A stretch of DNA of 32,320 nucleotides from Actinomycetota bacterium (GTDB lineage: Bacteria; Actinomycetota; Acidimicrobiia; Acidimicrobiales; JAJPHE01). The notes beneath the pieces are model-generated. The model did not search any database and was not told where the DNA came from. It worked only from the letters and a program-made list of their open reading frames with translations. The stretch covers positions 1-32,320 of the forward strand of contig JAJPHE010000036.1 of the NCBI GenBank assembly GCA_021325435.1. Reading direction: 5' to 3'. The position numbers and the translations under genes are program-made. Numbering within the stretch: the stretch's first letter is position 1; the number at the start of each line of letters is the position of its first letter. Of the stretch, positions 7,273-15,231 are shown one piece after another.

Positions 7273-7302
7273 TTAGAACTGTATAAGCACTGGGCTTATA
7301 CT
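7273..7302 (+). promoter_or_regulatory. Promoter of the abiE-like operon, leaderless type
   Basis: TTAGAA (7273-7278) as -35 and TATACT (7297-7302) as -10 are separated by 18 bases. The GTG start of the antitoxin gene lies 7 bases after the -10, which puts the transcription start at or next to the start codon. No Shine-Dalgarno sequence is present (the leader is pyrimidine-rich), consistent with leaderless translation as is common in Actinobacteria. Confidence 0.5.
7281..7301. promoter_or_regulatory. Palindromic operator between the jet-like and abiE-like operons
   Basis: GTATAAGC (7281-7288) and GCTTATAC (7294-7301) are perfect 8-base inverted arms around ACTGG. The core also recurs outside the palindrome, as ATAAG at 7265-7269 and GCTTAT at 7312-7317, flanking it on both sides. 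It sits in the only gap between two divergent operons and overlaps both apparent -10 boxes: TATACT (7297-7302, plus strand) and TATACA (7285-7280, minus strand). AbiEi-type antitoxins are known to bind inverted repeats in their own promoter and repress it. Binding here would be expected to act on both operons. Confidence 0.7.
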
Positions 7303-7309
7303 TCTCCTC

Positions 7310-8344
7310 GTGCTTATGGATGCGGCGTTGTCCTGCCTGCCCGAGGCCGGCGTCCGGGTTGAGCGGCTCTCCCAGGAACGGCCGGGTGACTCTCGCGTCG
7401 ACGCCGTGTTCGAACTGGTGGCGGGCGAGGCACGGGCCCGATTCGCCGCCGAGGAGAAGGGTCGTGCCCCGTACCCGAACGAGCTCCGGAATCTCGATCG
7501 GGTTCGCCACGCCTTAGCCCCCGTCGGAGTGCCTTGCCTGGTTGTCCCGTTCGTCGGCGAGGCACTTGGTCGGGCGCTCACCGAGGCGGGTTGGTCGTGG
7601 GCCGACACCCAGTGCAACTTCGATTTACGCGCACCGGGGATGGTGCTGCGTCAGCGGCGAACGACGGCACCGCCGAAGCCGAGCCGGACGGCGCTGCCCC
7701 AGGGCCCGGGGAGCCTGGCCATCATCCGGACCCTGATCCGCTTCGGGAGGTCGGAGACCGAAGAGCACACTGGCAGCTCTCTGGCCGCCCAGGCGCGGGT
7801 ATCCCAGCCGCGCGCGTCTCAGGTGCTGCACCGATTGCAGGCACTCGATCTCGTCCGCCGCAGCGACAGTGGAAGGTGGATCCCAGATCGCGCGGCCCTG
7901 CTCGATCGCTTCCTCGCCGAATACCGTGGGCCGCAAGCCTGGGAGAAGTACCTCTACACCCTTGACATGCCATCCGATGTGGCGCTGCGGGCGGCGCGCT
8001 CGGCGCCCACGACAGGACCCATCGCCGTATCGGCCGACGTGGGCCCTGACCTCATCACCCCATGGCGCCGCCCGAGCATCCTCATCCTCTACGCCGCCCA
8101 GGACATCCCCCTGTCGGAACTGGGCGTTGTGGAGGCACAGGGCACCCACGACGCCAACGTGATCCTGCGCATCCCTCGGGACACCTCGGTCTTCGCCGTG
8201 CCCGAGTTCGTCGCTGACTTCCAGGGAGTTGAGGTCCCACTCGCGGACCTGTCACAGCAGATCTGGGACCTTCACTTCCTCGGTGGGGCCGATCGCCTCG
8301 AGGCCGCCGGCCTGCTCAGGGAATGGCTGCTGAGCCGCCCTTGA
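7310..8344 (+). CDS. AbiEi-family antitoxin / transcriptional regulator (type IV toxin-antitoxin)
   Basis: This 344-residue protein matches the layout of the larger AbiEi antitoxin family. Residues 1-113 form an alpha/beta domain with VDAVFEL, AAEEKGR and LVVPFVGEALGRALTEAGWSW followed by the D-x-x-x-N-like ADTQCNFDL. A winged helix follows (about 135-190, SLAAQARVSQPRASQVLHRLQALDLVRR). A C-terminal alpha/beta domain has LYTLDMPSDVALRAA and ILILYAAQDI. In such systems the antitoxin represses its own promoter and neutralises the nucleotidyltransferase toxin encoded next. D31 with E48-x-K50 in the N-domain resembles a PD-(D/E)xK core, but nuclease activity is not implied. The GTG at 7310 is preferred because the promoter fits a leaderless start; ATG 7316 is the alternative. 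The toxin gene overlaps its end. Confidence 0.7.
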   Translation: MLMDAALSCLPEAGVRVERLSQERPGDSRVDAVFELVAGEARARFAAEEKGRAPYPNELRNLDRVRHALAPVGVPCLVVPFVGEALGRALTEAGWSWADTQCNFDLRAPGMVLRQRRTTAPPKPSRTALPQGPGSLAIIRTLIRFGRSETEEHTGSSLAAQARVSQPRASQVLHRLQALDLVRRSDSGRWIPDRAALLDRFLAEYRGPQAWEKYLYTLDMPSDVALRAARSAPTTGPIAVSADVGPDLITPWRRPSILILYAAQDIPLSELGVVEAQGTHDANVILRIPRDTSVFAVPEFVADFQGVEVPLADLSQQIWDLHFLGGADRLEAAGLLREWLLSRP

Positions 8345-9159
8345 ACCGACTCGTCCTGCGGGCGGGTTCGGTCGCCGACGACATCGGCTATGTCGCGCTC
8401 GCTGACCTGTCGCAGATTCTGAGCCAGAAGGAGGATCTCAGCTACCGGGTGATCGGCGGCCATATGGTCACCGCCCTGGTCGCGCGGTGGGGCTTGGGCG
8501 CCGAGCTGTACCGGGAAACTGGTGATACGGATCTGGGCGTGCCGCCCATCGTCGTCAAGGATCGCTCCCTGATCGAGCGACTCAGGGGGGTTGGCTATGA
8601 ACCGATCGCCGGGAACCGGTTCGCACGTCCCGTGATCGACATACCGATTACACTGACTGCCCCAGAGGAATCCACACCGCAGGCGATGATCGACGTGCTC
8701 GTACCTGCGTACACGAGCCGGCCGCGGCAAGACCGACGGGTCACCGATCAGCTGGTGACGACCGAGGTGCTCGGCTTGCCCACGGCGCTCATGCGCCCGC
8801 CGGTCCGGCTGCGACTGGAACTTCATCGGCTGAACGGGACTCGACTCAGCGTGGAGATCGCCTTTCCCGACGAGGTTGCTGCCCTGGTTCTGAAAGGATT
8901 CGCCTGTCGAGTCCGCAACCAGGGTACGGATATCATCGATGTTTGGCGCTGCCTCGAGGTTGGGCTCGCGGCGGGGGTGAGCCCAGCTGACTTCACCGAA
9001 GGAGCCCCGGCGGAGGCCGCCGCCATAGTGCGGGACCTGTTCCGACGCCGAGACGGGAGAGGCATGACCACACTCATCGGCGAACAGCGACTGGCACCCG
9101 GAGCCGCCGACGCTCGGTTCACTCGGATCCGTGCCCTGATCGACCGGATCCTTGGTTGA
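8323..9159 (+). CDS. AbiEii-like nucleotidyltransferase toxin candidate
   Basis: This 278-residue protein overlaps the end of the antitoxin gene by 22 bases (ATG at 8323); a TTG at 8341 giving a TTGA overlap is the alternative start. It shows a nucleotidyltransferase (MNT-type) core: GG at 45-46, ETGDTDLGV with D68 and D70 as the metal-binding pair, and a third acidic residue in MIDVLVP (D124). AbiEii toxins are nucleotidyltransferases of this fold, and the pairing with an AbiEi-like regulator fits a type IV toxin-antitoxin or abortive-infection unit. The rest is not recognised in detail. A housekeeping nucleotidyltransferase of unknown target cannot be ruled out, but the position beside a Wadjet-like operon supports defence. 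Confidence 0.65.
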   Translation: MAAEPPLNRLVLRAGSVADDIGYVALADLSQILSQKEDLSYRVIGGHMVTALVARWGLGAELYRETGDTDLGVPPIVVKDRSLIERLRGVGYEPIAGNRFARPVIDIPITLTAPEESTPQAMIDVLVPAYTSRPRQDRRVTDQLVTTEVLGLPTALMRPPVRLRLELHRLNGTRLSVEIAFPDEVAALVLKGFACRVRNQGTDIIDVWRCLEVGLAAGVSPADFTEGAPAEAAAIVRDLFRRRDGRGMTTLIGEQRLAPGAADARFTRIRALIDRILG

Positions 9160-9164
9160 TGAGG

Positions 9165-9185
9165 CAACTCGCCAACGTCGAGTTG
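9165..9185 (+). terminator. Hairpin just after the abiE-like operon
   Basis: CAACTCG (9165-9171) pairs perfectly with CGAGTTG (9179-9185) around a 7-base loop, starting 6 bases after the toxin gene's stop. There is no T-run after it, as is usual for terminator-like hairpins in high-GC Actinobacteria. A role in ending the operon is inferred from position. Confidence 0.4.
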
Positions 9186-9309
9186 AAGAACCGCTCGGGC
9201 CAGGACCCGCGAGAATTGGTGTCAAGCCGCGACAGTTGGGCTGTGGCCCCCCAGCACACCGAAGGAGAGGTCGGTTGAGGCACCGTATGGGCCTGACCTG
9301 GAAGTTCGG

Positions 9310-9383
9310 CGCGCTCGGAGGGATTCGAACCCCCAACCTTCTGATCCGTAGTCAGATGCTCTAATCCGTTGAGCTACGAGCGC
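9310..9383 (-). tRNA. tRNA-Arg (anticodon ACG)
   Basis: On the minus strand the acceptor stem GCGCTCG pairs with CGAGCGC (9317-9311). The D arm is GCTC...GAGC, the anticodon stem TCTGA/TCAGA encloses CTACGGA with anticodon ACG, and the T arm carries the GGTTCGAATCC-type loop. CCA is not encoded. The 3' end faces left, towards the accessory region, which is the usual arrangement when an island has inserted at a tRNA gene. I found no second copy of the 3' end inside the window. Confidence 0.95.
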
Positions 9384-9457
9384 CGGGTTGGAACAGGCAG
9401 TCTAACGGAGGCCCGAACCTGCCCTCAGCGGGGTCGGACGCCAGGTCAGGGGCCCGA

Positions 9458-11332
9458 TCAGGGGCCGACGGCCACCCCGTAGGTCCCACCGCCGGTGGGC
9501 GCCACCTCGGCCAGCCGGCTCCCGTCGGGGTTGGCGACCACCTGGTCGAGCACGGCGGCGCCGCTGACCGAGACCGCGCCGGCCCGGCCGGCGGGGATGT
9601 AGACGAGCGTCTCGCGGCCGGCGTCTCCCGGCCTGATCCGGTGCCCCGAGTAGGCGGCGGACATGGTGAACGTCTGCTTCACGGGGTCGTAGGAGTAGGA
9701 CACCAGGGTGCCCTCGGTCGCCTGAGGCCGGATCCGCGACAGGTACTCGACCCGGCTGGGGATCAAGGGCCCGTTCTGGGCCAGCGGTGCCGAGTTGCTC
9801 GAGTAGTAGACGTTCCAGACCCCCTGGCAGGAGGGGCAGTTCCCCTTCCAGTCCCACAGCGTGGATCCGACCATGGCCCGGTCCTGGGCGGCGGTCTCAG
9901 AGGCCAGGATCGTGGCGTCGTCCGTGCTCGAGTTGCCGTACTCCCCGATGAACAGAGCGGCGTGCAGGGCCCGGGCCTCGGTGTCGGCGGTCTGCATGGC
10001 GAAGTCGTACGACGGCGGATAGACGGTCGACAGTCCGGGGACCGGCAGCTCGGCGTCGGCGGTGAAGACGTGGGTGTAGGCGTGAGGCGCGTAAACCAGG
10101 TTCGGGTAGGTGGAGAACGGCACCGACGCCCCGGTGGCGAAATCAGTCAGGTTGCGGGTCACCAGCGGCTCGAAGAAGAAGAGGTGCCTGCGGTCCGGCG
10201 GGTTGAGGAGGGTCGGGTAGCCGCAGGCCGCCGTATACGGGACCGACGGTGGGCAGGTGATGCCGTCGCCCGCGCCGGTGACGGCGTCGATGACCCGGCG
10301 ATAGAACGGGTAGAGGTAGCCCTGGTCGAAGCCTCCCGGGGCGGCCAGGAAGCCGGGCAGCGGCTCGTTCATGATCTCGTAGCCCACGACCGTGGAGTCG
10401 CCGACAAAGCGTGACGCCAGGGCGGCGACCGCCCCGATGTAGTGGTCCTGGAGACCGTTGCCGGGGGCGCTCCCCTGAGGGACGGGCTGGCCGGTCGTCG
10501 GGTCGGTCGGCACCCGGTTGAGCCAGAAGTTGGTGAAGGCGGCCTCGACGTAAGTGTTGAACGGCGCCTGGCCGTTGGCCGCCTCGGCCGGCACACCGTC
10601 CGTCACCACCGCCCAGGCCGGGGCGCCGTCGGCGTGGTTCCCTCCCTCCTGGGTGGGCCCGACCAGGGGCATGGCGTCCACCGGGGCCGTCTCGGGCGTG
10701 TAGCGCGAGTAGTTGTCCTGGTGCATGTCCAACAGGACGTAGACACCCTGCTGGTGGGCCCAGTCGACGATCTGGGCGATGCGCGAGATGTAAGTGGCGT
10801 TGTAGGTGCCCGGTGTCGGCTCCAGCTGGCTCCAGCTGACGGTGAGGCGGACGACGTCGAAGCCGAGGGCCCGGATCTGGGCCAGGTCGTTCTCCGACCC
10901 GTCGGCCGACGATTGCTGGTACTCGGGCAGGCCGGCCTGCACCTCGCACACGGGGGGTTCGGGATTGAGGTTGGAGTTGGTCGGGCAGGCGCCCACGTAG
11001 GTGGAGGGGTCGGTCGGCCACATGGGGGTGGGGCCGGGCTCGGGCACGGCGGGGTCGCCGGTGCTGTAGAAGTCGTCCTCGGCCCCGGTCAGGTTCACCC
11101 CCCGCAGCAGGACGGTGCGCCCGGCCTGGTCGACGATCTGAGCTCGGCCTCCAGCCGGCTGCTCGACGTGCAACCAGGGCATGGTCGGGCACCCGGAGCA
11201 GCTGGCGCCCGACGTGGCCCGGGCCGCGGGCACCAGGGCGCCCAGCGGCAGCAGCGTGGCTGCCGCCGCCAGCAAAGTGGCGGCGCGTCTCCAGCCCGGG
11301 CGGGCAGAGCGGATTCGGCTGAGGTGGCGCAA
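9458..11332 (-). CDS. Secreted glycoside hydrolase family 5 protein (endoglycoceramidase-like)
   Basis: With a TTG start at 11332 (GGAGAG about 5 bases upstream) the protein has 624 residues. It starts with a basic N-terminus and a hydrophobic run (LLAAAATLLPLGALVPAARA) that looks like an export signal. The catalytic domain has LRGVNLTG, the strand GFDVVRLTVSWSQLEPTPG, then LLDMHQDNYSRY, VGYEIMNEPLPG (acid/base E323) and LFIGEYGNSS (nucleophile E464), the glutamate pair of clan GH-A family 5. The HQDNYSRY region and overall form recall endoglycoceramidases, which cut glycan from glycolipid, but the substrate is not shown. A beta-sandwich-like C-terminal part (about 510-624) follows. An upstream extension to 11560 is rejected because it is basic low-complexity sequence overlapping the divergent gene. 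Confidence 0.85.
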   Translation of the reverse strand: MRHLSRIRSARPGWRRAATLLAAAATLLPLGALVPAARATSGASCSGCPTMPWLHVEQPAGGRAQIVDQAGRTVLLRGVNLTGAEDDFYSTGDPAVPEPGPTPMWPTDPSTYVGACPTNSNLNPEPPVCEVQAGLPEYQQSSADGSENDLAQIRALGFDVVRLTVSWSQLEPTPGTYNATYISRIAQIVDWAHQQGVYVLLDMHQDNYSRYTPETAPVDAMPLVGPTQEGGNHADGAPAWAVVTDGVPAEAANGQAPFNTYVEAAFTNFWLNRVPTDPTTGQPVPQGSAPGNGLQDHYIGAVAALASRFVGDSTVVGYEIMNEPLPGFLAAPGGFDQGYLYPFYRRVIDAVTGAGDGITCPPSVPYTAACGYPTLLNPPDRRHLFFFEPLVTRNLTDFATGASVPFSTYPNLVYAPHAYTHVFTADAELPVPGLSTVYPPSYDFAMQTADTEARALHAALFIGEYGNSSTDDATILASETAAQDRAMVGSTLWDWKGNCPSCQGVWNVYYSSNSAPLAQNGPLIPSRVEYLSRIRPQATEGTLVSYSYDPVKQTFTMSAAYSGHRIRPGDAGRETLVYIPAGRAGAVSVSGAAVLDQVVANPDGSRLAEVAPTGGGTYGVAVGP

Positions 11333-11395
11333 GGGTTCTCTCCGGGACGGCTCGGAACGGGGTTCGACGCCGAGGCGGCCCAGCCCTGCCGGCGC

Positions 11396-11401
11396 GATAC
11401 T
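11396..11401 (+). promoter_or_regulatory. -10-like GATACT before the luciferase-like gene
   Basis: GATACT ends 8 bases before the GTG at 11410, and no Shine-Dalgarno sequence is present, so a leaderless transcript is likely. The evidence is one hexamer and its spacing. Confidence 0.35.
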
Positions 11402-11409
11402 CGCCCGCC

Positions 11410-12588
11410 GTGAAGGTCTCCCTCTTCTACCTGCCCTCGGTGGGCGCCCGGAGCGACATCGAGGCCGGCCGGGCGGGGCTGCGGGGCGACCTCTACGACC
11501 AGATGCTGGTCGAGGTGTCCGAGCAGGCGAAGCTGGCCGACGAGCTCGGCTACGACTCAATCAGCTTCACCGAGCACCACTTCCACGTGGAGGGGTTCGA
11601 GCTGTCGAACAACCCGGTGCTGCTCGACCTCTATATAGGCATGCAGACCACCCGGCTGCGGGTGGGCCAGCTGGGCATCGTCCTGCCGGCGGAGAACCCC
11701 GTACGGGTGGCGGAGAACATCGCCATGCTCGACCGGATGACCGGCGGGCGGGCCAACGCCGGCTTCGCCCGCGGCTACCAGCGCCGCTGGGTCGACACCC
11801 TGGCCCAGCAGGTCCACGGCATCCGCGGCGCCCTCCCCCACCAGCACGACGAGATCGACGCCGCCAACCGCGAGGCGTTCGAGGAGTGCTTCCGCATCAT
11901 CAAGGCAGCGTGGGCCGAGGACCTCATCCACGTCGACGGCCGCTACTGGCGGGTGCCGGTGGGCGGCACGCCGTGGGACATCGAGTCGACCCGCCTCTAC
12001 GGCGCCGGAGTGGAGGACGGCGAGGTCCGTTCGGTGGCAGTGGTGCCCAAGCCGCTGCAGCAGCCGCACCCCCCGATCTTCCAGCCCTTCGCCTCTTCGG
12101 AGCGGTCGATCCGGTGGTGCGCCGAGGAGGGGGTTACCGCCATCCTGCCTCCCCTGCATCCGGTCACCGAGTCACGCCTCACCCAGCTGTACGCCGAGGT
12201 GTCGGGGCGCCCTCCCGGTGACGGCATGGGCGTGCTCCGCGACGTGATCATCGCCGACACCGACGAAGAGGCGTGGGCGCTGTGGTCCGAGGGGCCCTAC
12301 TTCTGCGGGCAGAGCTGGTTCGCCCCGTTCGGGTTCGACCGGGGCTTGGCCCATCCCGACACTGGGGAGTCCCCGTCGATGACGGAGTCGGGCTTGCTGC
12401 TCGTCGGCACCGTCGACTCGGTCACCCGCCAGTTGGAGTCGCTCCTTCGCCGGCTTCCGGTGTCGTGGCTGTTCGCCTGGATGTACAACGGGCTCACCCC
12501 GCACCCGGCGCTGATGCGGACCATCGAGGACTTCGCCACCAAGGTCCTGCCCCGGGTGGCGGATATTGAGCTGACGCCGCCGTCCTGA
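11410..12588 (+). CDS. LLM-class (luciferase-like) flavin-dependent oxidoreductase
   Basis: This 392-residue protein starts at GTG 11410. It is a TIM-barrel bacterial luciferase-like monooxygenase: KVSLFYLPS at strand 1, ADELGYDSISFTEHHFHVEGFELSNNPVLLDLYI, RLRVGQLGIVLPAENPVRVAENIAMLDRMTGGRANAGFARGY, all characteristic of this superfamily. The EHHF and the R-VAENIAMLD-M-GGR blocks are the standard flavin/F420-binding scaffold signatures. The cofactor may be FMN or F420. The substrate is not predictable. The gene stands alone, divergent from the GH5 gene and convergent with the VOC gene, with only 9 bases between the two stops. Confidence 0.85.
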   Translation: MKVSLFYLPSVGARSDIEAGRAGLRGDLYDQMLVEVSEQAKLADELGYDSISFTEHHFHVEGFELSNNPVLLDLYIGMQTTRLRVGQLGIVLPAENPVRVAENIAMLDRMTGGRANAGFARGYQRRWVDTLAQQVHGIRGALPHQHDEIDAANREAFEECFRIIKAAWAEDLIHVDGRYWRVPVGGTPWDIESTRLYGAGVEDGEVRSVAVVPKPLQQPHPPIFQPFASSERSIRWCAEEGVTAILPPLHPVTESRLTQLYAEVSGRPPGDGMGVLRDVIIADTDEEAWALWSEGPYFCGQSWFAPFGFDRGLAHPDTGESPSMTESGLLLVGTVDSVTRQLESLLRRLPVSWLFAWMYNGLTPHPALMRTIEDFATKVLPRVADIELTPPS

Positions 12589-12597
12589 TCGTCGGGC

Positions 12598-13308
12598 TCA
12601 GACGAGCCGGAAGGTCACCCCGCCGATCTCGTGGTCCTCCCCGGCCCGGGACCGGTCGGAGGCGGACAGCTGAATTCCGACCAGCCCCTCCCCGCGGTCG
12701 TCGCGGGGATGGACGAAGCGCAGCAGACCGGAGTCGAGGGCGATGACCGCCGAGCCCTCGGGCCCGTCCACTCCTTCGATGTCGAGGATCTCCGACCACC
12801 GCCGCGCCAGGGCGCGGGGGTCGTCCGACTGGATCTCGGCGGCGGCGATGCCCGACACGACGTCGGATCGCACGTGTTGACGCCACTCCGGGCCGGCCCA
12901 GGGCCAACCGTCGGGGGGCTCGGCACAGTCGAGGGAGAGGATGGCGCCGCCGACGTCCTTGGGGTGCAGGTGCATGCCGGCTATGCCGGGCACCGATCCC
13001 TCCCAGACGATGCGAACCCCGAGCCGCTCGACCCGCTGGCGGGCCGAGTTGAGGTCGGGCACCTGCAGGATGACCATGTAGCCGCCGTCCCCCCGCCGCC
13101 GCTCGAGGTAGCGGCCGGCGGTGGTGCCCTCCTTGATCGGCGCCACGACCTCGAGGAACTGGTCACCCACCGCCATCAGCGCGTTGTGGAGGCCGAAGTG
13201 CCCGACGCCGGGGTCGTGGTAGCAGACCTCCAGGCCGAGCCGGTCACACATCTCCTTGACCACCGGCTCGAGGTCGGAGGCCACCAGGGCCAGCTGGCGC
13301 AACCTCAT
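12598..13308 (-). CDS. VOC-superfamily (glyoxalase/dioxygenase-like) protein
   Basis: This 236-residue protein is built of two paired beta-alpha-beta-beta-beta units typical of the vicinal oxygen chelate fold. Unit 1 starts RLRQLALVASDLEPVVKEMCDRLGLEVCYHDPGVGHFGLHNALMAVGDQFLEVVAP, with GYMVILQVPDLNSARQRVERLGVRIVWEG as its second half. Unit 2 starts near IAAAEIQSDDPRALARRWSEILDI. The reaction is unknown; VOC proteins bind a metal through His and Glu on the strands. The start is well supported: GGGAGGT lies 6 bases before the ATG at 13308. A tRNA-Ser gene lies 22 bases upstream on the same strand. Confidence 0.8.
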   Translation of the reverse strand: MRLRQLALVASDLEPVVKEMCDRLGLEVCYHDPGVGHFGLHNALMAVGDQFLEVVAPIKEGTTAGRYLERRRGDGGYMVILQVPDLNSARQRVERLGVRIVWEGSVPGIAGMHLHPKDVGGAILSLDCAEPPDGWPWAGPEWRQHVRSDVVSGIAAAEIQSDDPRALARRWSEILDIEGVDGPEGSAVIALDSGLLRFVHPRDDRGEGLVGIQLSASDRSRAGEDHEIGGVTFRLV

Positions 13309-13330
13309 CGCGGTACCTCCCGAGTCTGAG

Positions 13331-13419
13331 CGGAGAGGGAGGGATTTGAACCCTCGGACCCGGTCTCCCAGGTCAACTCATTAGCAGTGAGTCCGATTCG
13401 GCCGCTCTCGCACCTCTCC
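13331..13419 (-). tRNA. tRNA-Ser (anticodon GCT)
   Basis: On the minus strand GGAGAGG (13419-13413) pairs with CCTCTCC (13338-13332). The anticodon stem ACTCA/TGAGT encloses CTGCTAA, giving anticodon GCT. A long variable arm follows, as in class II tRNAs, and then a T arm with GGGTTCAAATCCC. CCA is not encoded. Confidence 0.95.
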
Positions 13420-13502
13420 GTGGGGCCACTCTAGGGCATCCCCCCCGCCGCCAGGCCGGGCCGGCCCCGCCCCGAAAAGCGCCTGAGACCTGAGGCCTCG
13501 GC

Positions 13503-15194
13503 TCACCCGGCCTGGGTGGCCAGCCACCGGTCGATGCTGTCGCGCAAGACGGGAAGGGGGAGCGACCCCTGGTCGAGCACGGCGGCGTGGAAGCCAGGCA
13601 GGGTGAAGCGGTCCCCGAGTCGCCGGCGGGCCACGTCTCGGAGACGCAGCAGCTCCAGGCGACCGGTCATGTAGGCCAGGGCCTGGCCGGGGATAATGAT
13701 GTAGCGGTCGATCTCGGCGGCCAGGAACTCGGCCGGCATGGGCACGTGGGCGGCGTAGAAGGACAGCGCCTCCTGCCGACTCCAGCCCAGATGGTGGATG
13801 CCGGTGTCGAGCACCAGGCGGGCCGCCCGCATAAGTGACGCGGTTATCGCCCCGATGACGCTGCGAGCGTCGGTGTAGAGCCCGATCTCCTCCGACAGCT
13901 GCTCGGCGTAGAGCCCCCAGCCCTCGGAGAAGACGGTCAGGCTGCGCTGGCGTTGCAGGGAGGGCAGGTGGCTCAGCTGTTGGATCCGCGACAGCTGCAG
14001 ATGGTGGCCGGGGACGGTCTCGTGGAAGGCGACGGCCTCCAGGTCCCAGCCGGTGCCGGCCGTCGGCATCCGGGTGTTGAACCAGTAGGTGCCGGGCCGG
14101 CTGCCGTCCAGCCGGGGCGGGGTGTAGTGCGGCGCCATGCCGGAGTCGCCCACGACCGGCGGCATCGGGGTGACGGCGCACGGCGGCGGCAGGGGCTCGG
14201 GGAAGACCTCGGGCGCCCTCGCCTCCGCTCGCCGCACCGCCTGCACGGCCTGCTCGATGGCCGCCTCCGGTGCCAGCTCGGCCGCCGCCGTCCTGGCTTC
14301 ACGGTGGATGTCCTCGAGCGTGCCCAGGCCCAGCTCGGCACCCAACTGCCGGGCCCGCTCCTCGAGGATCTCGATCTGCTCGAGACCGGTGCGGTGCAGC
14401 TCCTCCGCCGTCAGCGGCAGGGTGGTGTGCACGAGAATCGACCGGAGGTAATCGTCCTCGCCGCCCGGCAGGTAACGCAGCCCGGCGTGCTCCATAGGCC
14501 GGCAGCGCGGAAGCAGCTGGCGCAGGGTCTGCACCCACCGGCCCAGGGCGGGTCTGAACGTCGTGCGCACCGCCTCGTCGCGCTCCTCGCGCCACGCCGC
14601 CTCCCCGTCCCAGCCGGCAGGCGGCTCCGGCGTCGACAGGGCCGCCGGCACCTCCTGGCCCAGGACCTCATCGGCCCAGGCGATGGTCAGCTCCACCAGG
14701 GGGGCCACCGGCAGACGGTCCTTGCCGGCGCCGATCTTCAGCCGCCCAGTGAGCTGATCCAGCCAATCACCGCTGCTGCGCAGGCGGGTGACGTAGTTGT
14801 GGGCGTCCTCGGCGTTGGCGATCACCGTGCGGGCCGCTAAGCCCAGGAAGGAGGCCGGTCCGGTGAACGGCATGGGCGTGACGGTGTGCTCGAGCGGCGC
14901 CGACTCCAGGCCGGCCAGCTCCTGTTCGGCCTGGCTGCGCAGACAGCCAAGGGTCACCGAGTCATCGGCTGACGAGTCCGACTGGCCCAATCCCTCCGCC
15001 TCGGACAGGAACGAGCGCAGCGCCCGCCGGCGGCGGTCGTCGCCCTCCTCGCTGTCGTCGGGCATCAGATGGTCGTAGCCGGGGACCCCGTAGGTGGTGG
15101 CGGTGAACGGATGGGCCTCCAGCCAGCTGGTGTGGAAACGTTCGGCCAGGTCGGCGACGGTCGTCATATCGGGGCTGTCTACCATCGGCCGCAT
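13503..15194 (-). CDS. DUF885 family protein, probable zinc-dependent peptidase-like hydrolase
   Basis: This 563-residue protein belongs to the DUF885 family, which is distantly related to M2/M3-type metallopeptidases. The diagnostic segment is AFHETVPGHHLQLSR (H391-E392...H397-H398), followed about 30 residues later by VFSEGWGLYAEQL, whose Glu is expected to complete the metal site. The all-helical N-terminal part with PMPFTGPASFLGLA and NYVTRLRSSGDWLDQL is also typical. The substrate is unknown. Three in-frame ATGs (15194, 15185, 15167) are possible starts and none has a strong ribosome binding site; the longest is given, but 15167 (MTTVADLAERFHTSW) fits the family start well. It is divergent from the small zinc-ribbon gene. 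Confidence 0.85.
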   Translation of the reverse strand: MRPMVDSPDMTTVADLAERFHTSWLEAHPFTATTYGVPGYDHLMPDDSEEGDDRRRRALRSFLSEAEGLGQSDSSADDSVTLGCLRSQAEQELAGLESAPLEHTVTPMPFTGPASFLGLAARTVIANAEDAHNYVTRLRSSGDWLDQLTGRLKIGAGKDRLPVAPLVELTIAWADEVLGQEVPAALSTPEPPAGWDGEAAWREERDEAVRTTFRPALGRWVQTLRQLLPRCRPMEHAGLRYLPGGEDDYLRSILVHTTLPLTAEELHRTGLEQIEILEERARQLGAELGLGTLEDIHREARTAAAELAPEAAIEQAVQAVRRAEARAPEVFPEPLPPPCAVTPMPPVVGDSGMAPHYTPPRLDGSRPGTYWFNTRMPTAGTGWDLEAVAFHETVPGHHLQLSRIQQLSHLPSLQRQRSLTVFSEGWGLYAEQLSEEIGLYTDARSVIGAITASLMRAARLVLDTGIHHLGWSRQEALSFYAAHVPMPAEFLAAEIDRYIIIPGQALAYMTGRLELLRLRDVARRRLGDRFTLPGFHAAVLDQGSLPLPVLRDSIDRWLATQAG

Positions 15195-15231
15195 CCGCCC
15201 GGCGCGCGACCGTCCGGGCCATCATCAGCGG

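Noticed and set aside
7281-7301. The palindrome read as a transcription terminator
   Set aside because: It lies between divergent start codons, not at a gene end, overlaps -10-like boxes on both strands and is AT-rich with no T-run. An operator fits better.
9160-9309. Attachment site repeat next to tRNA-Arg
   Set aside because: No copy of the tRNA 3' end sequence was found in the 1-9300 region by eye, so no att site can be claimed inside the window.
9641-10414. Long plus-strand frame antisense to the GH5 gene (and the similar 10442-11413)
   Set aside because: It is a composition shadow of high-GC coding DNA; the minus strand carries complete GH5 motifs, while this frame shows no family motif and a Gly/Val/Arg-rich composition.
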